DNA of 39,514 nt from Chloroflexota bacterium (GCA_029262735.1 JAJCYY010000009.1:1-39514); one strand, 5' to 3'; shown: positions 17,024-25,131, counted from the stretch's first letter. A program made the numbers and translations. Notes: a model not told the origin generated them from the sequence alone.

Positions 17024-17059
17024 CAGCCTGGACCTTCGGAACAAACTCCGGATGCAGCA

Positions 17060-17920
17060 ATGCCATTTATTGACCCGATAGAATTAGAGCGCGTGATCGA
17101 TGCTGCGCTCACCGAAGATCTCTCCGGCGGCGATGTGACAACGGATGCGCTCATCCCTCGACACATCGAGGCTACCGCTCGCTTCGTTCCGCGCACTCCG
17201 GGAATCATCGCGGGCCTGGACGTAGCCCGCGCCGTGTTCGCGCGAGTCGACAGTTCGGTAGGGTTCACGCCTCATCTTGTGGACGGAGATTTCGTCGAAG
17301 GCGGTGAGACGGTTGCAATCGTCTCCGGGAGCCTGGCAGCCATCCTGCGTTGCGAGCGCATCGCCCTGAACTTCATGCAGCGCATGAGCGGCATTGCTTC
17401 AATCACCTCCCGGTTCGTGAAAGCGGTCGAAGACCTGGATACTGTGATCGTTGACACCCGCAAGACCGCCCCCGGCCTGCGTGCGCTGGACAAGGCAGCG
17501 GTCGTCGCAGGTGGTGGCAGGAACCACCGGCGCAATCTGTCAGACGGCGTCCTGATAAAGGACAACCACATCGCCGCCTTGCAGGCGGAAGGCCTTGGAC
17601 TGCAACAGATAATTCGGCGAGCCAGGGCACAGGCTCCGCACACGGTAAAGATCGAGGTCGAGGTCGAATCGCTCGATGAGATTCCGGCTGCCCTGGATGG
17701 CGGCGCAGACATCGTCATGCTCGACAACATGAGCATTGAGGAAATGCGGAGCGGAGTTGAGATGTGCAGGGGCAGGTGTCTGACGGAGGCTTCAGGAAAC
17801 GTTTCGCTGGAAAGTGTGCGTGAGATCGCCGAGACCGGTGTCGACATGATCTCTGTCGGTGCGCTCACTCACTCCGTGACAGCACTCGATATCGGGCTCG
17901 ACTTTGAACAGCCGGACTAA
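17060..17920 (+). CDS. nadC: Quinolinate phosphoribosyltransferase NadC
   Basis: A 286-residue type II PRTase that converts quinolinate and PRPP to nicotinate mononucleotide, CO2 and pyrophosphate. Family signatures: E-D-L-S-G-G-D-V-T-T near residue 19, R-I-A-L-N-F-M-Q-R-M-S-G-I-A near 101, T-R-K-T-A-P-G-L-R near 132, and G-G-G-R-N-H-R-R-N-L-S-D-G with I-K-D-N-H near 151-169. The C-terminal barrel motif I-V-M-L-D-N-M and S-V-G-A-L-T-H-S are intact. Length is normal. It follows the arabinofuranosidase by 36 bases on the same strand and completes the NAD branch begun by the NadX-like and NadA proteins. Confidence 0.96.
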   Translation: MPFIDPIELERVIDAALTEDLSGGDVTTDALIPRHIEATARFVPRTPGIIAGLDVARAVFARVDSSVGFTPHLVDGDFVEGGETVAIVSGSLAAILRCERIALNFMQRMSGIASITSRFVKAVEDLDTVIVDTRKTAPGLRALDKAAVVAGGGRNHRRNLSDGVLIKDNHIAALQAEGLGLQQIIRRARAQAPHTVKIEVEVESLDEIPAALDGGADIVMLDNMSIEEMRSGVEMCRGRCLTEASGNVSLESVREIAETGVDMISVGALTHSVTALDIGLDFEQPD

Positions 17921-17938
17921 TAACGGACAGGCAACGTG

Positions 17939-17952
17939 ACCGCGATCGCGGT
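17939..17952. repeat. Perfect 14-bp palindrome
   Basis: ACCGCGATCGCGGT is its own reverse complement and lies 19 bases after the nadC stop, in the gap before the lipoprotein gene at 18026. It could be a protein-binding site for the downstream gene, or simply a GC-rich chance palindrome. No T tract follows, so it is not a typical terminator. Confidence 0.5.
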
Positions 17953-18025
17953 AGCTGCATCTCAAACAGAGGCAACAGAACTGACAACTGATCCGAACCG
18001 CGCCTGAAACCGAACTACCATCTGA

Positions 18026-19510
18026 ATGATTTCACTTTCACCCGCCTTAAAACGACTCCTCCTCGCAATCATGTTCGCCACGGCCCTGGTTGCGGTCGCC
18101 TGCACATCCGCGTCGTCATCCGATCCAACAGTCGAACCAACCGCTGAACCGACGGCCGTACAGGCTTCCGGAGATAGCTCCACTTCTCAACCGGATCAGC
18201 CTTCACCAACTCCTGACTCTCCAACGCCCGCGCCGACGGCCACTATCCCTGCAGTGACCCCCACGTCGACGCCCGCTCCTACGCCCCGGGCCATCTCTAC
18301 TGATCCCGCATCCAACCGAATCGCTCTGACCTCGACCGACGGCTCGATCTACACCATCAATCCCGATGGCTCAGACCGGCAGCGAGTGACCGCCACCGGC
18401 GCAAGTCTTCCGGGCGGCCTGACAGCCAATTTTTATGCCTGGCCCTCATGGTCACCGGACGGACGACACCTGCTTATCACCGGCTTCACGGCCGACGGAG
18501 CCGGCGGAATTGAAACGTCTCTGCTTCGCGCCCCCGCGGCGTCGGTGAGCACAGTCCCGGATGTTCTATACAGAGACCTCCCCGGTACGACCGGCATTGG
18601 CGGCATTCCGCACTTCCCACTGTGGCATCCAGAGGCCAGTTCCGTTGCCCTGATCGCAAACATCGGCGGAGGTCTCTTGACGTTCCTGATTGACGTCGAG
18701 GAAGGACCGGACCAGGCAGTGTCTAATGGCGCGCCTGTTTATATCCACTGGTCGCCCGATGGCTCGCACATGCTGGTCCACACAGCGGAGCTACTGGTCC
18801 GGCACGACTTCAGTCCCGGCGGCGAACCCATAGGAAGTGAGCAGATCGGCACTGGCTCCCTGTCATACCGCGTGGCGAAGTTTTCGCCGCTTTCAGATGA
18901 TTACGTCTACGTCGGACTGTTCAATTCCCAACACGCGCTGCTGATCGGCTCAGCGGCTGAAGCTACACCGAAACAGATCGGTATCGCCGGTGAAAACAAT
19001 TCGTTCGAATGGTCCCCGAACGGCGACAGGATCGCGGTTGGCGATGGAAGACGAGCCGGTATTTTCGACCGGCTGAAGATAGTCGATCCCAACGGCGACG
19101 CAGATGACGCTGTCATCGCAGACACTCCGCTGTTCGCCTTCTGGTGGTCACCGGACGGAAAGCAGATCCTGGCTGTTTTGCCGGGGAACGAGCCGAGTAA
19201 CCTGGGGTTGGCGATCATTGACAGCGCTACGGGCGATGTCGAAAACCTCGGATTTGTAGAGCCGTCGTCAGACATGTTGTTTGTTCTAGCCTTCTTTGAC
19301 CAGTACACACCAGACTTGAACGTCTGGTCGCCCGATTCGAGCAGGTTCGTATTCAGCGGTGTGCTGGGAGAAGGACTGGCGGTCGACGGCGCAGGCAGAC
19401 AGGTGCAGTTCGGAGACGAAGATTCCAGCGTCTGGGTGATCGACCCGTCCGGTGCCAGCCCTCCGCTGTCGCTGGGCTCAGGGGTGTTCGGCACCTGGTC
19501 ACCGGAATAG
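18026..19510 (+). CDS. TolB-like beta-propeller lipoprotein
   Basis: A 494-residue predicted lipoprotein. The N-terminus has a basic region, a hydrophobic helix and a lipobox-like A-V-A-C with Cys26 as the lipidation site. Residues about 30-95 form a Thr/Pro/Ser/Ala-rich disordered linker. The rest contains repeated blades with the W-S-P-D-G and W-S-P-N-G-D-R-I-A signature typical of TolB/WD40-like (PD40) propellers, at least five by eye, ending in a final W-S-P-E. Such proteins often serve as extracytoplasmic binding or scaffold modules. The closest neighbour on the same strand is an MFS transporter 51 bases downstream. Specific function is not recognised. Confidence 0.85.
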   Translation: MISLSPALKRLLLAIMFATALVAVACTSASSSDPTVEPTAEPTAVQASGDSSTSQPDQPSPTPDSPTPAPTATIPAVTPTSTPAPTPRAISTDPASNRIALTSTDGSIYTINPDGSDRQRVTATGASLPGGLTANFYAWPSWSPDGRHLLITGFTADGAGGIETSLLRAPAASVSTVPDVLYRDLPGTTGIGGIPHFPLWHPEASSVALIANIGGGLLTFLIDVEEGPDQAVSNGAPVYIHWSPDGSHMLVHTAELLVRHDFSPGGEPIGSEQIGTGSLSYRVAKFSPLSDDYVYVGLFNSQHALLIGSAAEATPKQIGIAGENNSFEWSPNGDRIAVGDGRRAGIFDRLKIVDPNGDADDAVIADTPLFAFWWSPDGKQILAVLPGNEPSNLGLAIIDSATGDVENLGFVEPSSDMLFVLAFFDQYTPDLNVWSPDSSRFVFSGVLGEGLAVDGAGRQVQFGDEDSSVWVIDPSGASPPLSLGSGVFGTWSPE

Positions 19511-19561
19511 ATCTTACGATCTGAGGCGAACGCTGCTGGTCAGGCGTAGCATTTCTCGTCT

Positions 19562-20791
19562 ATGCCATCCGACCAGCCGGGCGACCGCGCCGCAACAGCC
19601 CAAAAATTTCAGATCAGATCCCTCGTCTGGTCCGTATATGCGCCATCGTTCCTGCTGACCTTCGGACAGGGATTGCTCATCCCAATCCTGCCAATCTTCG
19701 CGCGTGACGAGTTTGGCTCCTCCGACGTACTGATCGCCCTTATGATCACAGCGCGCCCTCTCGGCACGATGATCTTCGATGTGCCTGCCGGAGTTCTCGT
19801 TGGGTTGCTTGGCCTGCGGCGCATCATGATCGCCGGAATCCTGCTCTTTGCAGCGGCCGCTGTTCTCGGTGGTCTTAGCCCAAACTTCACCACCCTGGCG
19901 GTCGGCCGGCTGATAGCAGGCTTCAGCTTCGCCCTGTGGAGCATCTCCAGGCATGTGTACATAGCGCAGACGGTGCCGGTGGCTAACCGAGGCAGGGCGC
20001 TTTCACTATTCGGCGGAATCAGCCGGTTGGCCACGATTATCGGACCGATCGCAGGCGGACTCCTCTTCGACTATGTTGACGTTCGAGCGCCGTTCTTCGC
20101 GCAGGCCGTGGTAGCTCTCCTCACCGGAGTGCTGGTGCTGTTCACTTTCAGAGGGAGCATCGATTCAAGCGTCCGCACCGCCAGGCACAACATCTTCCCG
20201 GTGCTCGGCCACACGCTATCTGACAACAAGAAGATCTTCGCCACGGCAGGCGTCGCCGCGACCATGCTCCAGTTCCTGCGTGCCGCCAGGGAGTTCGTCA
20301 TACCGCTCTGGGCCGACGAACAGGAGATGACGGGCTCTCAGTCAGGCTTCATATTTGGAACAATGTCGGTATTTGACGCCGCGATGTTCCCTCTCGTCGG
20401 CTACATCATGGATCGCTGGGGCCGTAAATTCACTGGCGTTCCCTCGTTCCTCGTGCTTGCCACCGGATTCGCGCTCATCCCTCTCGCTGACAGTTTCGGC
20501 CTACTGATGGCGGTCGGAGTGCTGGTCGGCCTCGGCAACGGCCTGTCAAGCGGATTTGTCCTGACAATGGGCGTTGACTTCGCTCCAAGACAAAATCCTG
20601 GTGAGTTCCTGGGTGTGTGGCGGTTCATTTCAGACGGAGGTGGCGCGTCAGGTCCGGTCGCTATTGGGGGTGTGGCGTCGGTGCTGGCACTGGGAACGGC
20701 GTCTGTTCTCACTGCCGGTGTTGGCGTGCTGGGCGCATTCGTCCTGCTCGTCTTCGTGAAGGAGACGCTTGTCAGAACCCCCGACCCATAA
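19562..20791 (+). CDS. Major facilitator superfamily transporter
   Basis: A 409-residue polytopic protein with about twelve hydrophobic segments. MFS features: the first-helix motif F-G-Q-G-L-L-I-P-I-L-P, a loop 2-3 region ending R-P-L-G-T-M-I-F-D, G-L-R-R-I-M-I-A-G, and in the second half D-R-W-G-R-K after helix 8, which matches motif A (D-x-x-G-R-R/K). Family resemblance is to drug/metabolite exporters of the DHA1 type, but substrate cannot be read from sequence. The ATG at 19562 has no clear Shine-Dalgarno. It lies 51 bases after the propeller lipoprotein gene and converges on the DUF4392 gene with a 30-base gap. Confidence 0.92.
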   Translation: MPSDQPGDRAATAQKFQIRSLVWSVYAPSFLLTFGQGLLIPILPIFARDEFGSSDVLIALMITARPLGTMIFDVPAGVLVGLLGLRRIMIAGILLFAAAAVLGGLSPNFTTLAVGRLIAGFSFALWSISRHVYIAQTVPVANRGRALSLFGGISRLATIIGPIAGGLLFDYVDVRAPFFAQAVVALLTGVLVLFTFRGSIDSSVRTARHNIFPVLGHTLSDNKKIFATAGVAATMLQFLRAAREFVIPLWADEQEMTGSQSGFIFGTMSVFDAAMFPLVGYIMDRWGRKFTGVPSFLVLATGFALIPLADSFGLLMAVGVLVGLGNGLSSGFVLTMGVDFAPRQNPGEFLGVWRFISDGGGASGPVAIGGVASVLALGTASVLTAGVGVLGAFVLLVFVKETLVRTPDP

Positions 20792-20821
20792 CGCCGCTCT
20801 AAGCGACGAGATGAACGGCGC

Positions 20822-21673
20822 TCAGCCCTGTGCGCGCACGAAATCGTGCAGGTCTCGCAGGCAAACTGAATCTGCCTCGAGGTCCCGGCCGTCCACCCAC
20901 TCTTTGCTCTCGCCTGAAAGCCCTTCTACCGCGCCGGCGGCAACGGTCTGCCGCACCCACTCCGAACCCTGCTCAACGGACGGCAGGAGATCTTTGCCGC
21001 TCAACAGGCCGAGTTGCGCCACGAGCCCGTAGCCGCCCCAGTTTGACGTGCTGGCGATCACGAGCTTCGTCGTGGTCGTCACGCACGGGTTGTCGGGCAG
21101 CTTCGGAGTTCCGGGAATCACCGCTTTCAGATTGCCCATCCCGATCTCATTGCCGCCATCACCGATGCCAACCGAGTGCGGATGCTGGTCGAACAGGTGA
21201 TCTATCTTGGCGTTGAACTCCGATATGTCCTCGCCCTTCCAGTTGCGATATGTGCCGTCACCGACCAGCCCTGCGCGCTCGATCGAAATCATCAGCGAGG
21301 GCTTGTGTTTCGCAGTGACCTCATGCGCAAACTGCGAGGACTCAAAGTGTGAAGCGACAGGAAACTCAATCACCTCGGCGTCCCCAACAACTGATTTCAC
21401 AACGTCCATCGACCAGCTATCCGTGACATACGCCACTTCATGGCCAAGCTTCTTCAGCGCCTCGCCAATAGCAACCGCACCCGGCGGTCCGTCGGTCTCC
21501 GCAGCGCTCGCATACGCGATGTAAAAGCCGGTGACGACTAGCGCTTTGCCGGGGCGCTCAAGGACCTGCTGGGCTGCCTCCTCGACGTAGTTGGCTGGTA
21601 GATGCTCACGCAGTGCAGAGATTCCACGCGTGTCGAGTTGGAGGATGATGTCTTCGATGGATTTATGTGTCAT
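20822..21673 (-). CDS. DUF4392 protein, D-glutamate cyclase C-terminal domain homologue
   Basis: A 283-residue protein matching the DUF4392 / D-glutamate cyclase-like C-terminal family. Key segments: V-T-G-F-Y-I followed by A-E-T-D-G-P-P-G-A near residues 47-65, L-G-H-E-V-A-Y-V-T-D near 75, S-I-E-R-A-G near 135, and G-I-G-D-G-G-N-E-I-G-M-G near 170, all typical of the family. In mammalian DGLUCY this domain is fused behind a DUF1445 domain; the fused enzyme interconverts D-glutamate and 5-oxo-D-proline. A separate DUF1445 gene lies at 23460-24260 on the same strand. That the two proteins act together is inference. The ATG at 21673 lacks a clear Shine-Dalgarno. It is divergent from the secreted protein gene at 21809. 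Confidence 0.85.
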   Translation of the reverse strand: MTHKSIEDIILQLDTRGISALREHLPANYVEEAAQQVLERPGKALVVTGFYIAYASAAETDGPPGAVAIGEALKKLGHEVAYVTDSWSMDVVKSVVGDAEVIEFPVASHFESSQFAHEVTAKHKPSLMISIERAGLVGDGTYRNWKGEDISEFNAKIDHLFDQHPHSVGIGDGGNEIGMGNLKAVIPGTPKLPDNPCVTTTTKLVIASTSNWGGYGLVAQLGLLSGKDLLPSVEQGSEWVRQTVAAGAVEGLSGESKEWVDGRDLEADSVCLRDLHDFVRAQG

Positions 21674-21799
21674 GGCCAGCGAATGTTACCGCACACCGGC
21701 TGGATGTTGGGGCGCAGTCCGCCGGTGAAAATATGAGCGACTACTTACGATATTTGCACCCGGCTCGCTCAGAATCGTATCGAGCTCCGATCCGTAGAT

Positions 21800-21803
21800 G
21801 AGG
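21800..21803 (+). promoter_or_regulatory. Ribosome binding site for the secreted glycosidase-like gene
   Basis: GAGG five bases before the ATG at 21809 favours that start over the GTG at 21803, which overlaps the site. Confidence 0.5.
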
Positions 21804-21808
21804 TGAGT

Positions 21809-23440
21809 ATGGTCTCGAAACGGGTAATTATGCCGGTTGCAGTGATATTGACCACGGCACTCGTCGTGACACTACTACCGCGCGCATCTGGTGAACTCGT
21901 AGAGCCAGCCCCCACAAGCACGCCATTGGCCACTGAGCCAGATCGTGACCCTACTCAGGAATCCGCAAACCAGGTACCAGCCGCCGTTCAAACCGGAACG
22001 CCTACCATACCTATGGCAACGGAAGAGAGAGGCGAGCACACAACAGTCAGCTGTCTGCAACCGGAACCGCTCATCAAGCCCATCAACGACCGGCCACTGG
22101 TCAGAACTACTGCCGGCAGCCTGGTAACGCTCGACGGCAGAACGCTATTTGATCTACCTGATGACGCGGTCGGCTATCAATGGTCTCAGGTTTTCGCAGA
22201 CCAGGACTCTCTCGACTACACGACGCACACCGCGGTACCGCATCTGCTTGCCAGTGGCGCAACAGCTTCCTTCAGGCCGGAGACTCCAGGGAAGTACCGC
22301 TTACGCCTGACGACTGCAGCCAGCGCGGATGTAGAGACGGTCAACGAAGTCGAAGTGCTCGTTCCCGCACCTGCGGATCGATTCGATTTCCGGTCAATTA
22401 ACTTCCCTGACCTGTTTGGAAATAATGGCGGTGATACGTTCATCGTGAATCCGGAGGATCCTGAATGCCGGAAGCAGGTACTTGACCACGCGTTCTCAAT
22501 GGCAGAGCGAGTCAACGCCAACTGGGTGACAATCGTCCCGGCGCAGGGTATGACGCAGCTATTCCCGACACCAAAATGGGGCGAGATCGAAGAAACCCTG
22601 GCCCTCACGGACGACGTGTTCTACGGCGACCTGATTGAAGCAGCACACGCGCACGGCCTTAAAGTGCTGCAGGCGGAGCAGGACGGCCCCGCGCTGAGCC
22701 TCGGTGAAGTCGACCACGTAAAGTGGCAAGAGGCGAGGAACACTCCCGAATACTGGGTCGCCTGGTTCGAGGAGTGGACTCCGTGGGCGGTCGCACGCGC
22801 TGCACGCGCCGAGAAGTACGGTGTGGAGATGTTCTCTCCGTTCGTCTGGGCCAATGAGCTGCTCGAACCGTGGAAGAACCCGACCTACGAGCAGGACTGG
22901 CGAGACCTGATCGCGGCCATCAGAGAGGTCTACTCCGGGGAGATCGCCATTTGGTCGATCGGCAACGTCACCCCGACCCTTAACTTCCTTGATGATCTCG
23001 ACGCCGTGATTCTGTCGCTCGACAGCAACGGCCTGTACGGCGAGGGATTTATCGACGATACCGATAATCCACAGCTTGACCAGGTGATCAATTCAGTCAA
23101 GGGCCGGCTCGATCAAAGCCGCCCAACGCTGGGAGACAGCGGAGTTCCTGTCTACTACTCACCCATCGCATCAAGCTCAAACGGACAGAAAGGCTCCGAA
23201 GATGTCGAAGAGCTGGCAACTTTCGTGCCGGATTTTCAGGAGCAGGCGATTTTTTACGAGGGAATGCTCCACGCCTTCGTCAGCGAACCATGGATCACCG
23301 GCATCATGCTCAGCGTGACCGACTGGTTTGACCAGTTCGGCCGCCCGCCGGAAGGCCTCTACTTCGACCAGACATTCCAGGCATCGCCACGCTCAAAGCC
23401 GGCCGAAGATGTGTCAGCGCTCTGGTTCGGAGTGGATTAG
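21809..23440 (+). CDS. Secreted protein with a beta-sandwich and a TIM-barrel glycosidase-like domain (GH113-like)
   Basis: A 543-residue exported protein. Residues about 1-28 form a signal peptide (basic start, V-I-M-P-V-A-V-I-L-T-T-A-L-V-V core), followed by a Thr/Pro-rich linker to about 75. Residues about 85-185 look like a PKD/Ig-like beta-sandwich (T-A-G-S-L-V-T-L-D-G-R, Y-Q-W-S-Q-V, P-G-K-Y-R-L-R-L-T). From about 200 a TIM-barrel-like domain follows, with A-N-W-V-T-I-V-P, H-G-L-K-V-L, F-V-W-A-N-E-L, W-R-D-L-I-A-A-I-R-E-V-Y-S-G and D-A-V-I-L-S-L-D. These recall GH113 mannanase-like barrels; the Glu in A-N-E-L aligns with the acid/base position. A clear nucleophile Glu was not found where expected, so it may be inactive or use another residue. 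It lies between the DUF4392 and DUF1445 genes on the opposite strand. The fold call is tentative. Confidence 0.6.
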   Translation: MVSKRVIMPVAVILTTALVVTLLPRASGELVEPAPTSTPLATEPDRDPTQESANQVPAAVQTGTPTIPMATEERGEHTTVSCLQPEPLIKPINDRPLVRTTAGSLVTLDGRTLFDLPDDAVGYQWSQVFADQDSLDYTTHTAVPHLLASGATASFRPETPGKYRLRLTTAASADVETVNEVEVLVPAPADRFDFRSINFPDLFGNNGGDTFIVNPEDPECRKQVLDHAFSMAERVNANWVTIVPAQGMTQLFPTPKWGEIEETLALTDDVFYGDLIEAAHAHGLKVLQAEQDGPALSLGEVDHVKWQEARNTPEYWVAWFEEWTPWAVARAARAEKYGVEMFSPFVWANELLEPWKNPTYEQDWRDLIAAIREVYSGEIAIWSIGNVTPTLNFLDDLDAVILSLDSNGLYGEGFIDDTDNPQLDQVINSVKGRLDQSRPTLGDSGVPVYYSPIASSSNGQKGSEDVEELATFVPDFQEQAIFYEGMLHAFVSEPWITGIMLSVTDWFDQFGRPPEGLYFDQTFQASPRSKPAEDVSALWFGVD

Positions 23441-23459
23441 GAGGAGGATTGAAGACAGG

Positions 23460-24260
23460 CTAAATCACCGCCAGGTCTTCGTCCTTCAGATCGGTTACGA
23501 ACATGTAACCCGGTGAGTGCGTGATCATCAGCTCCGATTTTGACGCCATCGCAACGGCCTGCGGGGTCACACCGCAAGCCCAGTAGACGGGAACCAGCGA
23601 CGGGTCTTCTGGAATCCACGGCTCGCCGAAATCCGGCTTGTACGGGTCCTCGATACCCAGCGCAGCGCCATCACCAATGTGCACAGGCGCACCATGCACC
23701 GCCGGGAACCGCGAAGTCGACTGCACCGCCCGAACCACCTTGTTCTCCGGAACCCAACGCTGGCTCACGACCATCGGGCCTGAGAACGGCCCGGCCGGGA
23801 CCGTCTGCACCGAAGTGGTAAACATGGGCACGTTGCGGTCCGTGCCGTAGTACGGCAGATCGATTCCGTTACGCATGAGCGCGTGCTCGAACGAGAAGCT
23901 ACAGCCGAGCAGGAAGGTCACGAGGTCGTCCCGCCACCACTCCTCCAGCGTATCTGGCTCATCGACAAATTTTCCATCTTGATAGATCCGGTAAAGTGGC
24001 ACGTCTGTGCGGATGTCAGAGCCAGGCGCCGACATCTTTGCTTCAACCTGTCCCGGCTCGATCACCTCGACAACTGGGCACGGCTTCGGATTGCGCTGAC
24101 AGAACAACAGGAAATCGAAGGCGACCTCCTTGGGCAAGATCGCCACATTCGCCTGCACATGCTCGGGCGCAGCGCCCGAGGTTGGCCGCCGGAACTTGCC
24201 TGCCCTGATGAGGCTACGGACCTCGGCGCCTGTCTGGGGCATCTGCGTTGCGGTTGTCAT
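23460..24260 (-). CDS. DUF1445 / UPF0317 protein (YcsI-like), D-glutamate cyclase N-terminal domain homologue
   Basis: A 266-residue protein clearly of the DUF1445 family, sometimes labelled putative hydro-lyase. Signature segments: F-C-Q-R-N-P-K-P-C-P near residue 52, R-T-D-V-P-L-Y-R near 84, W-R-D-D-L-V-T-F-L-L-G-C-S-F-S-F-E near 108-124, H-G-A-P-V-H-I-G-D near 190, W-A-C-G-V-T-P-Q near 228, and T-H-S-P-G-Y-M-F-V-T-D-L at the end. In B. subtilis ycsI lies in the ycs-kip operon with the 5-oxoprolinase genes, and in mammals the domain is part of D-glutamate cyclase. Here the partner DUF4392 domain is a separate gene 1.8 kb away on the same strand. Length is normal. AAGG precedes the ATG at 24260. 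Confidence 0.93.
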   Translation of the reverse strand: MTTATQMPQTGAEVRSLIRAGKFRRPTSGAAPEHVQANVAILPKEVAFDFLLFCQRNPKPCPVVEVIEPGQVEAKMSAPGSDIRTDVPLYRIYQDGKFVDEPDTLEEWWRDDLVTFLLGCSFSFEHALMRNGIDLPYYGTDRNVPMFTTSVQTVPAGPFSGPMVVSQRWVPENKVVRAVQSTSRFPAVHGAPVHIGDGAALGIEDPYKPDFGEPWIPEDPSLVPVYWACGVTPQAVAMASKSELMITHSPGYMFVTDLKDEDLAVI

Positions 24261-24506
24261 AGCCTTGTGATCCTTACTCGTTCTTAGATGTGGTTCCAGC
24301 AGGATTATGGATCGAAATTACCGCCCCGACTATATTACGATGATCGGAAGCGGGAAAACGTGGCTGCCCGGTGTTCTTGCATTCTGGAGACTGCGCCTAA
24401 AATCACCGCTGTGAACCTCGGAAACGCGTATTCACTCAGACCGCTTGCCGTCGCGCGGTGCATCGCCGGCCATCGACATTGAGCGAGCGTACGAATCTGT
24501 CGACGC
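24261..24506. other. Intergenic region between DUF1445 and the thioredoxin-fold gene
   Basis: About 250 bases between divergent genes. No RNA gene or convincing ORF seen; short frames here have atypical composition. It probably holds promoters for both flanking genes, but no consensus pair could be fixed by eye. Confidence 0.4.
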
Positions 24507-24518
24507 AGGAGAGTGCAG

Positions 24519-24833
24519 ATGAAGATCGAATTACTCTGGTTTGAAGGATGTCCCAACCATCGCCCTGCGACCGACCTCCTAAAGGAGATACTGGCTGAAA
24601 ACAGGTTGGAGGACGAGATCGTATCTATCGAAGTGCCAGATCTTGAAACCGGCGAGATGGTCAAGTTTCCAGGCTCACCAACGATTCGCATCGATGGGAA
24701 AGACATCGACCCTGCCTTCGAAGACACCGGCGACTACACACCTAGGTGCCGTGTGTATATGACGGATGCGGGCTTGAACGGTGTGCCAGAACGGCGATGG
24801 ATTGCAGACGCCGTCGCGGCTGCGTCAGGCTAG
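24519..24833 (+). CDS. Small thioredoxin-fold-like protein
   Basis: A 104-residue protein starting with a beta strand and a single-Cys motif: I-E-L-L-W-F-E-G-C-P-N-H at residues 4-15, where the Cys-Pro is in the position of a thioredoxin active site but lacks a second Cys. F-P-G-S-P-T-I-R-I-D-G near 52-62 is the cis-Pro strand typical of thioredoxin folds, and a C-terminal Cys-Arg-Val-Tyr follows near 78. Similar small proteins are often found beside mercury or redox genes and are annotated only as thioredoxin-family or alkylmercury-lyase-like. The ATG at 24519 is chosen because AGGAG lies seven bases upstream; the GTG at 24513 is less likely. Substrate and partner unknown. Confidence 0.75.
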   Translation: MKIELLWFEGCPNHRPATDLLKEILAENRLEDEIVSIEVPDLETGEMVKFPGSPTIRIDGKDIDPAFEDTGDYTPRCRVYMTDAGLNGVPERRWIADAVAAASG

Positions 24834-24891
24834 TTGCTGCGAGGGCTGCGTTTCGACAAGACTCTTTATCTTGAAAACGCGGTCATATTCA

Positions 24892-25131
24892 CTAGCGCTT
24901 TGAAGTTGGCCTGTAAAAGCATGCCAGCGGAGTCAGAATCCAATTTCTGCTCTTCGTCGGTAAAAAGCAGAACAACGGAGTGATAAATCCCCGCCCACCG
25001 GGTTGATCCTCATGCCGCCCCTCGGACTCGACGCTCCGAAGATCCTTCTCGGGTTTCGAACGCAGATAATCCTGCATTTCATCGGCGGTGTCTGCCTTGA
25101 TCGTACCGTCACGCGATCTACGGATCGGCAT
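24892..25131 (-). CDS. Small hypothetical protein, 79 aa
   Basis: A short frame starting M-P-I-R-R-S-R-D-G-T-I-K-A-D-T-A-D-E with GAGG at a suitable distance upstream of the ATG at 25131. The first 30 residues are polar and look like a genuine small protein; the C-terminal half is hydrophobic and Pro/Phe-rich and of less convincing coding character, so a frameshift near the middle or a chance extension is possible. No family recognised. It occupies most of the 376-base gap between the thioredoxin-fold and DUF6886 genes. Confidence 0.4.
   Translation of the reverse strand: MPIRRSRDGTIKADTADEMQDYLRSKPEKDLRSVESEGRHEDQPGGRGFITPLFCFLPTKSRNWILTPLACFYRPTSKR

Noticed and set aside
24288..24482. 64-codon plus-strand ORF after the DUF1445 gene start
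   Set aside because: No RBS, odd composition and no recognisable features; probably promoter sequence.
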